Shown here: positions 54,798 to 63,150 of the stretch, piece after piece
Layout of the letters: each line of letters begins with the position of its first letter
Numbering within the stretch: position 1 is the stretch's first letter
Source: Bradyrhizobium centrolobii
Lineage (GTDB): Bacteria > Pseudomonadota > Alphaproteobacteria > Rhizobiales > Xanthobacteraceae
Direction of reading: 5' to 3'
DNA length: 64,000 bases
NCBI RefSeq assembly: GCF_001641635.1
Contig: NZ_LUUB01000026.1
Span: 87,283-151,282, forward strand
Position numbers and translations under genes: made by a program
Notes under the pieces: model-generated
Told to the model about the DNA's origin: nothing
The model's database searches: none
The model's input: only the letters and a program-made list of their open reading frames with translations

Positions 54798-55805
54798 TCA
54801 GCGTGTGTTCTGGATCGTGGTCTTCAGCCGCGCGAGTGTCTCGCGCCGGGTCGATTCCCATTTCGCGTCGTCATAGGGCAGCACCTTGATGGCCGAGAAG
54901 GGCATCATGCCGGACGCGAATGCCTCGAGCTCGATATCCTGACGGGCAGGGCGTCGGAAGGTCGCCTTCAGCAACATCTCCTGGACCTCCTTGCTGGCCA
55001 GATAGTCGATGAGCTGTTTGGCCGGCTCAGGGTTCGGTCCGCCTTTCAGGATCGCTGCGCCCTCGACGACCGCATGTGTGCCCTCAGCCGGATAGACGAC
55101 GTCCACCGGCGCACCATTATGGGCCCACAGGAAGCCTGCATATTCGAGGGTGATGCCGAGCGGATACTCGCCGCTGCCGATCCCGTCGAAGACCTGGGTC
55201 GAGCGGTTGAGGACCTTCGCATTCGCAAGCAGCTCGCCCATCTTTGTCCAGGCGGCGTCTCCCTCGCCCCACAGCGAGAGAAGCACGTTGGCGGCCGCGT
55301 ATGAGAATCCGGAATTGGCGGGATCGGTAAAGGCCAGCCTGCCTTTCCACTTTGGGTCGAGCAGGTCGGTCCAGGATTTGGGCCCACTGGCCTTGTCGAT
55401 CGACTTCGTATTCTGGCCGATCACAACAACCTGGATGTTCGTGCCGAGCCAGAGATCATTTGGATCCCGAAATTGGGCCGGCACGGCTTCGCGGCCCTTG
55501 GCCGGGTAGGCCTGAAGGTTTGGGCTGGCCAGCCGCAAGAGCGTTGTACTGACACCCCAGATCACGTCGCCCTGCGGATTGGCGGCCTCGGAGGCGATGC
55601 GGCGCACGAGGACACCTGATCCTGTCGAGACGACGTCGACCTTGATTCCGGTCGCCTTGGCGAAGCCTTCGGCAACAAGCTTGTTCACGGTGTCGTCGTT
55701 GGCCGAATAGAGCACGACGTGCTGCTCGGCCCAGGCTGACCCGGCTGCGAATAGCGATGCCGCGAGCGTCACGACTCGGGCGAGGACGGAGGCAGGACAT
55801 GTCAT
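54798..55805 (-). CDS. ABC transporter substrate-binding protein (Fe3+/AEP family)
   Basis: A 335-residue periplasmic binding protein with a signal peptide ending AGSAWA. It opens EQHVVLYSANDDTVNKLVAEGFAKATGIKVDVVSTGSG, the style of the FbpA/AEP-binding family, and later has KSWTDLLDPKWKGRLAF. The iron-ligating Tyr pair of FbpA is not obvious, so an organic ligand is more likely. The ATG at 55805 is chosen for the signal peptide. Confidence 0.84.
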   Translation of the reverse strand: MTCPASVLARVVTLAASLFAAGSAWAEQHVVLYSANDDTVNKLVAEGFAKATGIKVDVVSTGSGVLVRRIASEAANPQGDVIWGVSTTLLRLASPNLQAYPAKGREAVPAQFRDPNDLWLGTNIQVVVIGQNTKSIDKASGPKSWTDLLDPKWKGRLAFTDPANSGFSYAAANVLLSLWGEGDAAWTKMGELLANAKVLNRSTQVFDGIGSGEYPLGITLEYAGFLWAHNGAPVDVVYPAEGTHAVVEGAAILKGGPNPEPAKQLIDYLASKEVQEMLLKATFRRPARQDIELEAFASGMMPFSAIKVLPYDDAKWESTRRETLARLKTTIQNTR

Positions 55806-55836
55806 CGTGGTTCGCCCTTGTGGTTTCAGCTGTTGC

Positions 55837-57015
55837 TCATTTTTTTGCGGCGAGGTGCTCGGCGGCCGCCTTGGGCCCGGAACCGGGTTCGATCGGCAAG
55901 CCAAAGTTCGTTAGCGTGTCTTCGAGATGCAAGAGATCGGTCAGAATGGTCCCAGCGCTCAAAACACCCATCGTGCCAAACCGGATAACGCGGCCGGAGA
56001 GACGGTTGCGGGCGCCTGCGATCACCGTGCGGTGATGTTGGTAGAGGTGGCGCACGATGGCTCCGCCTTCGAGCACGTCGGGGACCTTGAAGACGACGAC
56101 CGTGCTCGAGCGCGGTCCATCGTTGCAAAAATCTGCAAGCCCGAGCGCTGTGCCTCCGGCGCGCAGCGCGCCGGAGAGCTGCTTGTGGCGTGCGAGCACA
56201 TTGGAGAAGCCTTCCTCGTGCATCATCGTCAGGGACTGACGCAGGCCATAGATAAGGCTCACCGGCGCCGTGAACGCGGTCTCGTTCTGCTCCACGGATT
56301 TCAACGCTCGGCGGAAATCCCAATAGAAGACCGATCGTCCCTCGTCCTGCTCGATCACGCGCCACGCCTTGGCGCTTACGCTGGCGAGTGCGAGGCCGGG
56401 CGGGCACATCAGGGCCTTCTGCGAGGCCGAGACCACGATGTCGACGCCCCATTCGTCCTGTCGCATCTCGATGCCGCCGAGACCGCTCACCGAATCCGCG
56501 ATGAGCAGCGTTGGCCGGTCGCGCACAAGTGCGCCAAGGGCTGCGAGATCGGCCACGATCCCGGTCGAGCTCTCATTGTGCACCACGACGACGGCTCGAT
56601 AGGAGTGCTCGCGCAGCCGAGCCTCCACCGCAGCGACATCGATCGCCTGGCCCCACGCGGTTGCGACCGTGTCGACTGTGATGTTCATGGCCTTGGCGAT
56701 CGCGGTGAAACGCTCACCGAACTGACCATGCTCGATCACGAGGATCCGGCTGCCGGGTCCGACCGTGTTGACGAGCGCGGCCTCCATGACGCCGGTTCCG
56801 GAGCTGGCAAAGAACAGGATGTGGTTCGTCGTGCCCAAAATCGGGCGGATCATCTCCTCGGTCTCGCCGATTGCGGTCCGGCACTCGGGACCGCGATGGT
56901 TGACCATCACCTGGGCCATCGCCTGCCGCACCCGCTCGGGCACTTCCGTGGGGCCGGGAAGCCGTAGACGGTATCCTGTTGCGGCGATGGCGGATGGAAT
57001 GTCTGTGGCCGTCAT
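55837..57015 (-). CDS. Class V aminotransferase (serine/alanine-glyoxylate type)
   Basis: A 392-residue PLP aminotransferase. Family text is RLPGPTEVPERVRQAM at the start, FFASSGTGVMEAAL, LIADSVSGLGGIEM and the PLP Lys in SASQKALMCPPGLA (about residue 200). This family includes serine-pyruvate, alanine-glyoxylate and aspartate-type enzymes. It lies between the dehydratase genes and the importer genes in the operon. The amino donor and acceptor cannot be read from the sequence. Confidence 0.85.
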   Translation of the reverse strand: MTATDIPSAIAATGYRLRLPGPTEVPERVRQAMAQVMVNHRGPECRTAIGETEEMIRPILGTTNHILFFASSGTGVMEAALVNTVGPGSRILVIEHGQFGERFTAIAKAMNITVDTVATAWGQAIDVAAVEARLREHSYRAVVVVHNESSTGIVADLAALGALVRDRPTLLIADSVSGLGGIEMRQDEWGVDIVVSASQKALMCPPGLALASVSAKAWRVIEQDEGRSVFYWDFRRALKSVEQNETAFTAPVSLIYGLRQSLTMMHEEGFSNVLARHKQLSGALRAGGTALGLADFCNDGPRSSTVVVFKVPDVLEGGAIVRHLYQHHRTVIAGARNRLSGRVIRFGTMGVLSAGTILTDLLHLEDTLTNFGLPIEPGSGPKAAAEHLAAKK

Positions 57016-57509
57016 AGTTTGAAGTCACCGTTCTGACGCATGTAGGGAACAAGGCCGCCCGCACCGAGGATCGCTCTCATGATCGGCGGCAGAGGCTCCG
57101 GCCGCAGCGTTTCGCCGGTGAATTCGTTGCGGATCGCGCCGATGTCGTCGGAGATCAGAATGTCGCCGTCCCGAATGCCGCCCGTATCGCAGACCAGAGG
57201 CAGCAGGCCGTTGTTGATCGCATTGCGGTAGTAGGTGCGCGAGAAGCTTCGGGCGATCACCGCCGGAATGCCGGCCCCGAGCACCGTCGTGACGGCGACC
57301 TCCATGGCCGACCCGCAACCGAAATTCCTGCCCGCCACCAGGATGTCCCCGGGCTGCACCGAGGCTGCGAAAGCCGGGTCGACATGCTCGAACAGGAATT
57401 GCCGGAGAACGGCGGGGTCGAGGCTCTCGCGCTTGCGGGCCGAGCTGATGATCGAGTCGGTGTTGACGTCGTCGCCGACGAGCCGTGCGCGTCCTCGCAG
57501 AGCTGTCAT
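57012..57509 (-). CDS. Aconitase-family dehydratase, small subunit (LeuD-like)
   Basis: A 165-residue LeuD-like subunit: GDDVNTDSIIS at the start, then AGRNFGCGSAMEVAV and IARSFSRTYYRNAINNGLLPL, the swivel-domain pattern of the aconitase superfamily. It is paired with the following LeuC-like gene. It overlaps both neighbours by four bases. The position in a catabolic operon argues against leucine synthesis. Confidence 0.86.
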   Translation of the reverse strand: MTALRGRARLVGDDVNTDSIISSARKRESLDPAVLRQFLFEHVDPAFAASVQPGDILVAGRNFGCGSAMEVAVTTVLGAGIPAVIARSFSRTYYRNAINNGLLPLVCDTGGIRDGDILISDDIGAIRNEFTGETLRPEPLPPIMRAILGAGGLVPYMRQNGDFKL

Positions 57510-58768
57510 CGCGACACCTTGCGAGGATCGGTTACGGCACCGCGGGTCGCCGCGGCGGCGCAAGCGGCGGGCGAAGCAAGGTAGATCGATGCCTTGGCGT
57601 TGCCCATGCGGCCCTTGAAGTTGCGGTTGGCGGTCGAGATCACCGAAACTCCGTCTCCGGGGATCACCCCGCAGGTTCCACAGCAGGAGCCGCAGCCGGG
57701 TTCGACCACAGTCGCGCCGAAGCCTATGAGGGCGTCGAGCGTGCCATCGGCGCTCATAGCGTCGCGGATCTCGCGGGATGCCGGCGTGACCACGAGCTGC
57801 ACGCCGGGCGCTACGCCTCCACCCGCCTCCAGCACCGCGCGGGCCTGATGGAAATCGCGTAACCTCCCGCCCGTGCAGGTGCCGAGATACACCATCTGCA
57901 CCGGCGTACCGGCGGCATCCTCAAGCGCCACGACCTGATCCACCAGATGCGGCAGCGCGACCTGCGGCGTGAGTGCGTCGAGCGCGATCTCCACAGTTTG
58001 GCTGTAGCGGGCATCAGGATCCGGCGCGACCGGTTCGAAGGTTTGGCCGGTGCGGCCCTCCAGATACGCGACGGTTTCCCCGTCGGCCGGGAAGATGCCG
58101 GTCTTCGCCCCCATCTCGACCGCAAGATTGCTCAGGACGAGGCGGTCCTCCAGTGCGAGCGTAGCGACACCCGGCCCTGCGAATTCGAGTGCCTGATAGG
58201 CGGCACCGTCCGCACCGAGCCGGCCCGCGAGCGCCAGTGCGACATCCTTCGGATAGACGCCGCTCGGCAGTTGTCCAGTCAGAACCACGCGGATCGAATG
58301 CGGCACGCGCAGCCACGTCCGGCCGCACAGCATGATGGCGGCGAGATCGGACGAGCCGATGCCGGTCGCAAAGCAATTCAGCGCCCCGTATGTCACTGCA
58401 TGGCTGTCGGCTCCGACGACCAAGCCGCCCGGCAGAGCGCGCCCCGTCTCGACGATGAGCTGGTGGCCGATTCCTTCGCCGGCATCATGTAGTGTGATGC
58501 CGAACCGCTTGGCGAAGTCTCGCATGACGCGATGCAGTTCGATCGTCTGCGGGCTCGTCGGCGGCACGTAATGGTCGAGTGCAAAGACCAATCGGGCAGG
58601 GTCGCGGACGCTCTCACCGCCCATCGCCTTGAAATAATCGAGCGCCATCGGGACCGAACCGTCGGTGCCGAGTGCGCAATCGACCTTGCAGACCACGAGG
58701 TTCCCTGCGCGCGCATCCAGCCCGGATTTCCGAGCGAGGATCTTCTCGGAGATCGTGCGCCCGGCCAT
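57506..58768 (-). CDS. Aconitase-family dehydratase, large subunit (LeuC-like)
   Basis: A 420-residue large subunit. It begins AGRTISEKILARKSG, with VGADSHAVTYGALN (about residue 115), the cluster Cys in YLGTCTGGRLRDF (about residue 300) and the CxxC pair in EPGCGSCCGTCG (about residues 355-365), giving the 4Fe-4S ligands of the family. Homologues act on isopropylmalate, homocitrate, dimethylmalate and similar hydroxy diacids. Confidence 0.87.
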   Translation of the reverse strand: MAGRTISEKILARKSGLDARAGNLVVCKVDCALGTDGSVPMALDYFKAMGGESVRDPARLVFALDHYVPPTSPQTIELHRVMRDFAKRFGITLHDAGEGIGHQLIVETGRALPGGLVVGADSHAVTYGALNCFATGIGSSDLAAIMLCGRTWLRVPHSIRVVLTGQLPSGVYPKDVALALAGRLGADGAAYQALEFAGPGVATLALEDRLVLSNLAVEMGAKTGIFPADGETVAYLEGRTGQTFEPVAPDPDARYSQTVEIALDALTPQVALPHLVDQVVALEDAAGTPVQMVYLGTCTGGRLRDFHQARAVLEAGGGVAPGVQLVVTPASREIRDAMSADGTLDALIGFGATVVEPGCGSCCGTCGVIPGDGVSVISTANRNFKGRMGNAKASIYLASPAACAAAATRGAVTDPRKVSR

Positions 58769-58770
58769 CG

Positions 58771-59463
58771 CTAGACCTCTGGCATCTCGCAGCCGAGACG
58801 GCGGAGCGAGGCGTCGACCCAGCTACGGTCGAGCGTACCGGCTTCGATCGCCGCCATTTGCTTGGCCTCGGCGGCCTGTTTGGCTTCAGCGCCCTCGATC
58901 ACCGTTCGGCAATCGTCGATTGCGACGGCGAGGACGCCGTCGTCGTCGCCTAGCACGAGGTCGCCGGACTGGATGGCCATGCCGCCAATGGCGATCGGCC
59001 CGTTGATCTCGCCCGGACCGTCCTTATAGGGGCCGCGATGGGTGACACCCGCCGCGAAGACAGGAAGGGGGTTCGCCCGGATGGCGGCGGCATCACGGAT
59101 CGCGCCGTGGATCACGATGCCGGCGACGCCGCGCCTGGCGGCTTGCGCGAGCATCATCTCGCCGAAGATAGCGTTGGTGAGGTCGCCACCGGCATCGACC
59201 ACGATGACGTCGCCGGCGACGGCCATGTCGAGCGCCTTGTGGACCATCAGGTTGTCGCCGGGGCGGGTCTTCACGGTCAGGGCGGGACCAGCCATGCCAC
59301 CCGCCGCATGCATGGGCCGGAGCGTGGCGCCGCCCGAGGCAATGCGTGACATCACATCACTGATATTGGCGACCGGAAGGGCGCGGGCCCGTTCGATCCA
59401 TTCGCCTGCGACAACCCGCTTGCGCGAAAGGATCCTGAACCCTACGGCCATATCCAACCCCAT
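58771..59463 (-). CDS. RraA-family aldolase (4-hydroxy-4-methyl-2-oxoglutarate aldolase type)
   Basis: A 230-residue RraA-like protein. It contains LPVANISDVMSRI, the HMG-aldolase segment VIVVDAGGDLTNAIFGEMM and GIVIHGAIRDAAAIR, carrying the conserved G-D and R-D residues of the HMG/CHA aldolase active site. These enzymes cleave 4-hydroxy-4-methyl-2-oxoglutarate to two pyruvates and can decarboxylate oxaloacetate. Starts at 59463 and 59451 are both possible; a palindrome CCATT-GAA-AATGG (59460-59472) covers the first. It is the first gene of the operon. Confidence 0.82.
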   Translation of the reverse strand: MGLDMAVGFRILSRKRVVAGEWIERARALPVANISDVMSRIASGGATLRPMHAAGGMAGPALTVKTRPGDNLMVHKALDMAVAGDVIVVDAGGDLTNAIFGEMMLAQAARRGVAGIVIHGAIRDAAAIRANPLPVFAAGVTHRGPYKDGPGEINGPIAIGGMAIQSGDLVLGDDDGVLAVAIDDCRTVIEGAEAKQAAEAKQMAAIEAGTLDRSWVDASLRRLGCEMPEV

Positions 59464-59472
59464 TGAAAATGG
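59460..59472. promoter_or_regulatory. Short palindrome CCATT-GAA-AATGG in the divergent region
   Basis: A perfect five-base inverted repeat around GAA sits between the RraA and IclR genes, in the short divergent region where an IclR-type regulator would bind. It is short and may be chance, so it is listed as a candidate only. Confidence 0.35.
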
Positions 59473-59541
59473 AATGCCGTTACGCATAGTGTAATGGTGA
59501 CGCGCCGAGGTCAACCGAAAATCGGCAGGACAGGGACTTCG

Positions 59542-60276
59542 ATGCCCAAGACGCAAGGGGTCGCCGCCGTGCAACGCGCGCTGGCGATCCTGGATACCTT
59601 CGCTGGAGCCGGGTCGCGCAGCCTAGCCGACATCGCCAAGATCACGGGTTTGGCGAAGCCAACCGTGATGCGCTCGCTGGTGTCGCTGGATGAAGCCGGC
59701 TACGTCGTCCGCCTCACTGACGGCCGCTACGCACTCGGCGCAAAGACATTCCAGCTCGGCACCACCTATCGGGCCAATTTCAATCTCGAGCAGCATGTGC
59801 TGCCGCTGCTTCAGCGGCTAAGCCAGGAGACGTTGGAAAGCAGCGCGTTCCACGTGCGCGAACGCGATAGCCGGCTCTGCCTGTTTCGGGTGGATTCGCC
59901 CCAACTCGTACGCGACGTCGCGCGGCCGACAAATCTCGCGCCGCTCGATTTGACCTCGACGGGACAAGTGCTGCGGACGGCTCGTTGGACGGACCGAGTG
60001 GATGACGGCGTGCACATCTTCGTCAGTTCCGGAATCTACGACGCCCTGACGGCCTCCCTCTCCACCGCCGTCTTCGGCCACGACGGAGCGCTGGTGGGTG
60101 CCATGACAGTGAGCGGCCCCATCGAACGCATCCGTCGGGCCGACCTCCGGGCGCTGGCGTCGCGGCTCGCTGACGCCTCGCATCAGTTGTCGCTTGTGCT
60201 CGGGGCGCAACTGCCCCGGGAGGTCGGCGCGCCGCGGATCATCAGCCTACCATCGGCTGAATCAGGCTCTCCCTGA
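59542..60276 (+). CDS. IclR-family regulator of the adjacent operon
   Basis: A 244-residue IclR protein. The N-terminal winged helix is GVAAVQRALAILDTFAGAGSRSLADIAKITGLAKPTVMRSL, and the effector domain has LFRVDSPQLVRDVARPTNLAPLDLTSTGQVL and FGHDGALVGAMTVSGP. The ATG at 59542 fits the family start (MPKTQGVAAVQRAL) better than one at 59494. It is divergent from the RraA-led operon and probably controls it. BhcR of the beta-hydroxyaspartate cycle is an IclR protein, but the aldolase here is of another family. Confidence 0.85.
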   Translation: MPKTQGVAAVQRALAILDTFAGAGSRSLADIAKITGLAKPTVMRSLVSLDEAGYVVRLTDGRYALGAKTFQLGTTYRANFNLEQHVLPLLQRLSQETLESSAFHVRERDSRLCLFRVDSPQLVRDVARPTNLAPLDLTSTGQVLRTARWTDRVDDGVHIFVSSGIYDALTASLSTAVFGHDGALVGAMTVSGPIERIRRADLRALASRLADASHQLSLVLGAQLPREVGAPRIISLPSAESGSP

Positions 60277-61146
60277 TGCGGCTCGGTCGGGGGTTCGGCG
60301 GACCGACGTCTTCGCCGTCAGAGCGACGCGCCTGTTGGTCTTTGCGATTCTGCCGTTGTCCCGACGTCGGAAAGATTCTCGATGGGCTTGCCAGGTAGAT
60401 CGCCGATGTTCAGCAGCAACACAAGATACTGGTGTCCAATCCGGCTCAGTTTTACGGGATCCCAGCGCGTAGTTTATGCGAGCAAGACGCACAAGCCGCC
60501 TTCAACTTGGCTTCCGGCTTGCGGATATGTCCGTCGGGCGGTTGGTCTTGCATCCGGTTGTCGGCTTATGGTCGGTCATGCGCCACACGAGCAGCGCGAT
60601 CAGGACGACGATGGTGACTAGTGAGCTTGGCCATTAGGAGGCGTTTGCTCGCGTGTGCTACCATCAGTGGCGCTCCGCCATTGTTGCCGGATCACGTTCG
60701 ACCTTGGTTGCGGAAGCTAGCTTAAACTTGCCCATGAAGCGGGACAGGGCGGCTTCGGGTCGGGCGACGTTCACAAGAACTCGCGAGGGCAGGGTAACAC
60801 GCGAGCAGAGACGAGCATCCTCAGTTGCCGCGGGACGAATGCATCATCCCCTTCACGACGGATCGCGGAGCTCCGCTCGTCAAATTCGAGAACAAAGAAC
60901 CGCTGGATCGGGGGCTGGTAGCGCCCCCCGCTGCCAATCCTACGATTTTTTCCGCCGAACTACGATTTTCCACGATTTCGTACGCCAGACGGTAGCGGTT
61001 GGACTCCGCCGGCGCGAGTTGCGTTGGCTGCGAAAAAATCAGTGAAGGTCCGGTTTGCCTTTGAGAGGTGATTTCACGTGCCGAGGAGCCGCTTTGAACT
61101 TGGCGGGCACGCCCCTCATAGTGGAAAGTGAAGCCGACAGCTAGGC
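60277..61146. other. 870-base decayed region
   Basis: No complete gene is supported. Near 60360-60480 a plus-strand reading IADVQQQHKILVSNPAQFYGIPA (with a stop just before it) resembles the C-terminal end of amidohydrolase-family enzymes and is listed separately. The rest has stop codons in all frames and no recognisable protein. Confidence 0.4.
60360..60480 (+). pseudogene. Possible amidohydrolase C-terminal remnant
   Basis: The reading ILVSNPAQFYGIP, preceded by DGLAR and a stop, matches the end of TIM-barrel amidohydrolases (ILVxNPAxxYGF). Nothing upstream is recognisable. The match is short, so confidence is low. Confidence 0.3.
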
Positions 61147-61608
61147 TCAGTCTCCGGATGAACCCAGCTTGATCTCGCCGGCGACCATGCTCCTCAAGGC
61201 TCCCCGCAGGGCGGCGACGTTTTTCGCGCCGTTCAATTGCTCGAATTGTCGTTGGGCTTCATGCCAAAGAGGGGCCGCTTTGTCGTGAAGTCGGCGACCC
61301 GCATCAGTGAGTTCGATAAGGCGGCTTCGGCCATCGGTGGGAGAGGGGCGGATCCTGGCCAAGCCGTCACGCTCCAGAAGACCGACCATTTTGCCCATCG
61401 CCGTCCGTTCAATGTCGAGCCGTTCGGCGAGGGCATTAACCGCCGCGCTCCCGACCTCGTTCAGGGCGGCCAAGGTGAGAAATTGCGTAATGCGCAGGCC
61501 TACCGGCTCAAGGTGGGCATCGTAGAAGCGAGAGATCTGCCGGTTTGCCTTCCTCATGGCGAAGCAGTTGCATAGATCGATTCCAAGTGGCTTGTTGACC
61601 GACAGCAT
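61147..61608 (-). CDS. MarR-family regulator
   Basis: A 153-residue MarR protein. The winged helix spans about residues 35-100: LTLAALNEVGSAAVNALAERLDIERTAMGKMVGLLERDGLARI, then the wing PSPTDGRSRLIELTDAG. The ATG at 61608 has an AAGGAC-type site. It is the last gene of a minus-strand group with an SDR and an NTF2-like protein and may control it. Confidence 0.85.
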   Translation of the reverse strand: MLSVNKPLGIDLCNCFAMRKANRQISRFYDAHLEPVGLRITQFLTLAALNEVGSAAVNALAERLDIERTAMGKMVGLLERDGLARIRPSPTDGRSRLIELTDAGRRLHDKAAPLWHEAQRQFEQLNGAKNVAALRGALRSMVAGEIKLGSSGD

Positions 61609-61745
61609 CTCCTTGTCCTTTCGATTCCCACTGATGGCCCCTGCGCGAGCATAGGCTTGGTGCGGGCGCCCTGGCATTTTCCGAAGACAGCCGGCGCCGG
61701 AAGCGCGATCCGGCTCCGGAAACCGACTGTCTTCATCCGCCGCGT

Positions 61746-62459
61746 TTAAAGCCCTGGCGGTGGAGTGATGTAGCCGGGCACCTCGGCAGCAAGCGTGCTC
61801 TTTAGCATCGTTGTTCCCTTGTCGGCCATAACCTCGCTTTTGCCGGCGGCGAGAGCATCGTAGGTGTGGCGCACCACGTCGTCGGGATTCGCCTTTGGCA
61901 CGTCAATGCCTTTGGTGAGGTCAGTATCGACGAACCCGACATGCAGGCCGAGAACCTGGACGCCGCGCTCGCGCAGATGATAGCGAAGCTGGTTGGTGTA
62001 GCTCCAGGCTGCCGTCTTTGACGCGGCATAGGGCGTCAGATAGGGCCGCGGAAGCCACACGATATCCGAAAGCACGTTGATGATGGCCGCGTGCGGCTTA
62101 GCCAGCAATATTTGCTCGAACGCCTGTGTGACGCGAATGACGCCATAGTAGTTGGTCTCGAACAAGCGGGCCGATTGTGCTTCGACGTCGGCCGCCAGCG
62201 GACCATCGATCAGAGCGGCGATGCCAGCGTTGTTGATGAGCACGGTCGTGTCCGCCGCCAGTTCGGCCGCCGCGGCGATCGATGTTCGATCCGTGACATC
62301 GATCCTCACGGGGACAACGCCCGGCTCTTTGAACCCGCTTGTGTTGCGCATGCCCGCGTAGACCTTTACTGCCCCACGGCGATGCGCCTCGCGCGCAAAG
62401 GCCAGGCCTAGGCCGCGATTGGCACCAGTGATGAAGACAGTTGCGTTTTTGACGTCCAT
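61746..62459 (-). CDS. Short-chain dehydrogenase/reductase
   Basis: A 237-residue SDR. The cofactor motif is VFITGANRGLGLAFARE (about residues 8-24), with VLINNAGIAAL, and the catalytic YxxxK is YAASK (about residue 144). Text such as VKVYAGMRNTSGFKEP suggests NADP use. It is 70 bases downstream of the NTF2-like gene. Confidence 0.86.
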   Translation of the reverse strand: MDVKNATVFITGANRGLGLAFAREAHRRGAVKVYAGMRNTSGFKEPGVVPVRIDVTDRTSIAAAAELAADTTVLINNAGIAALIDGPLAADVEAQSARLFETNYYGVIRVTQAFEQILLAKPHAAIINVLSDIVWLPRPYLTPYAASKTAAWSYTNQLRYHLRERGVQVLGLHVGFVDTDLTKGIDVPKANPDDVVRHTYDALAAGKSEVMADKGTTMLKSTLAAEVPGYITPPPGL

Positions 62460-62529
62460 GGCAAGCTACCTTTCCAGAGCCCGCATGCCAGCCGAGCCAA
62501 TTCCCGCTGCTGGCTTGAGCGTGTTCAGT

Positions 62530-62904
62530 TCAGAGAAACAAGTTTTCCGGCAACTGCTTCGAAAGCGCCGTTCGCAGATGCGTGGCGAGAGACAGCACAG
62601 CGCCAAGCGGGCTCATCCGCACGCTGACGCGCGGCACCAATCCGTCGGGGTTGTGGTCGACCAAGACCGCTGCGCTCAGGCTCTCGCCGCTGGTCAGAAC
62701 GGCCTCGTATTCGAGAAGAAGCCGCGAGCCAACAGTCTGAATAAACGTGGGTGCCTGTGACGCGTAAAAAGTTCCGACGGCGTTGACGACCAGCCCGATT
62801 TCGTCGCGTCCGGTGACAGGACCGCGTAACACCGAGCTGATCAGCACGGCGTCAGCGGTCAGATCGTCCAGAAACGGGTGACGCTCGTCTTGAGTGTGCG
62901 GCAT
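62530..62904 (-). CDS. NTF2-like/SnoaL-type small protein
   Basis: A 124-residue protein with a SnoaL/NTF2-like layout: HPFLDDLTADAVLISSVLRGPVTGRDEIGLVV at the start and sheet-forming text (LLLEYEAVLTSGESLSAAVLVDHN). Such cone-shaped proteins bind small ligands or act as isomerases. It lies between the SDR gene and the broken NmrA gene and is probably co-transcribed with them. Confidence 0.65.
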   Translation of the reverse strand: MPHTQDERHPFLDDLTADAVLISSVLRGPVTGRDEIGLVVNAVGTFYASQAPTFIQTVGSRLLLEYEAVLTSGESLSAAVLVDHNPDGLVPRVSVRMSPLGAVLSLATHLRTALSKQLPENLFL

Positions 62905-62934
62905 TTTCCAACCCCGATTTGTCTTTGGCCGTGC

Positions 62935-63150
62935 TCAGCCGAATACGGTTCGATTCCGAGCGATGAACTGCTGCACCGAGAGTGGTGGCGTTCCGGTGAT
63001 CTTCTCGACCGCATTGTTTGTGCCGGAGAAGATGCCGTCGCGATAGTTCTGGGCGACTTCGACCAGGTGTTGCACCAGGAACGGAGGAAACTTGTAGAGA
63101 TTTTCCATCTTGTCCTTGAACGCTTCGATCGACGTTGGGGCGTATTCGAT
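62935..63150 (-). pseudogene. NmrA-like NAD(P)-binding protein, 3' fragment cut by the IS
   Basis: The frame reads SIEAFKDKMENLYKFPPFLVQHLVEVAQNYRDGIFSGTN and ends VQQFIARNRTVFG, the C-terminal end of NmrA-type reductases. The first part is missing because an IS5-family element is inserted at 63151. The 5' part, if still present, would be to the right of the element, outside the window. Confidence 0.65.

Noticed and set aside
59494..59541. Upstream ATG at 59494 as the IclR start
   Set aside because: The added residues are not family-like and would crowd the divergent promoter; 59542 fits better.
51025..60276. The catabolic operon as the beta-hydroxyaspartate cycle
   Set aside because: An IclR regulator and an aminotransferase are shared, but the cycle's dehydratase, reductase and DSD-type aldolase are not present.
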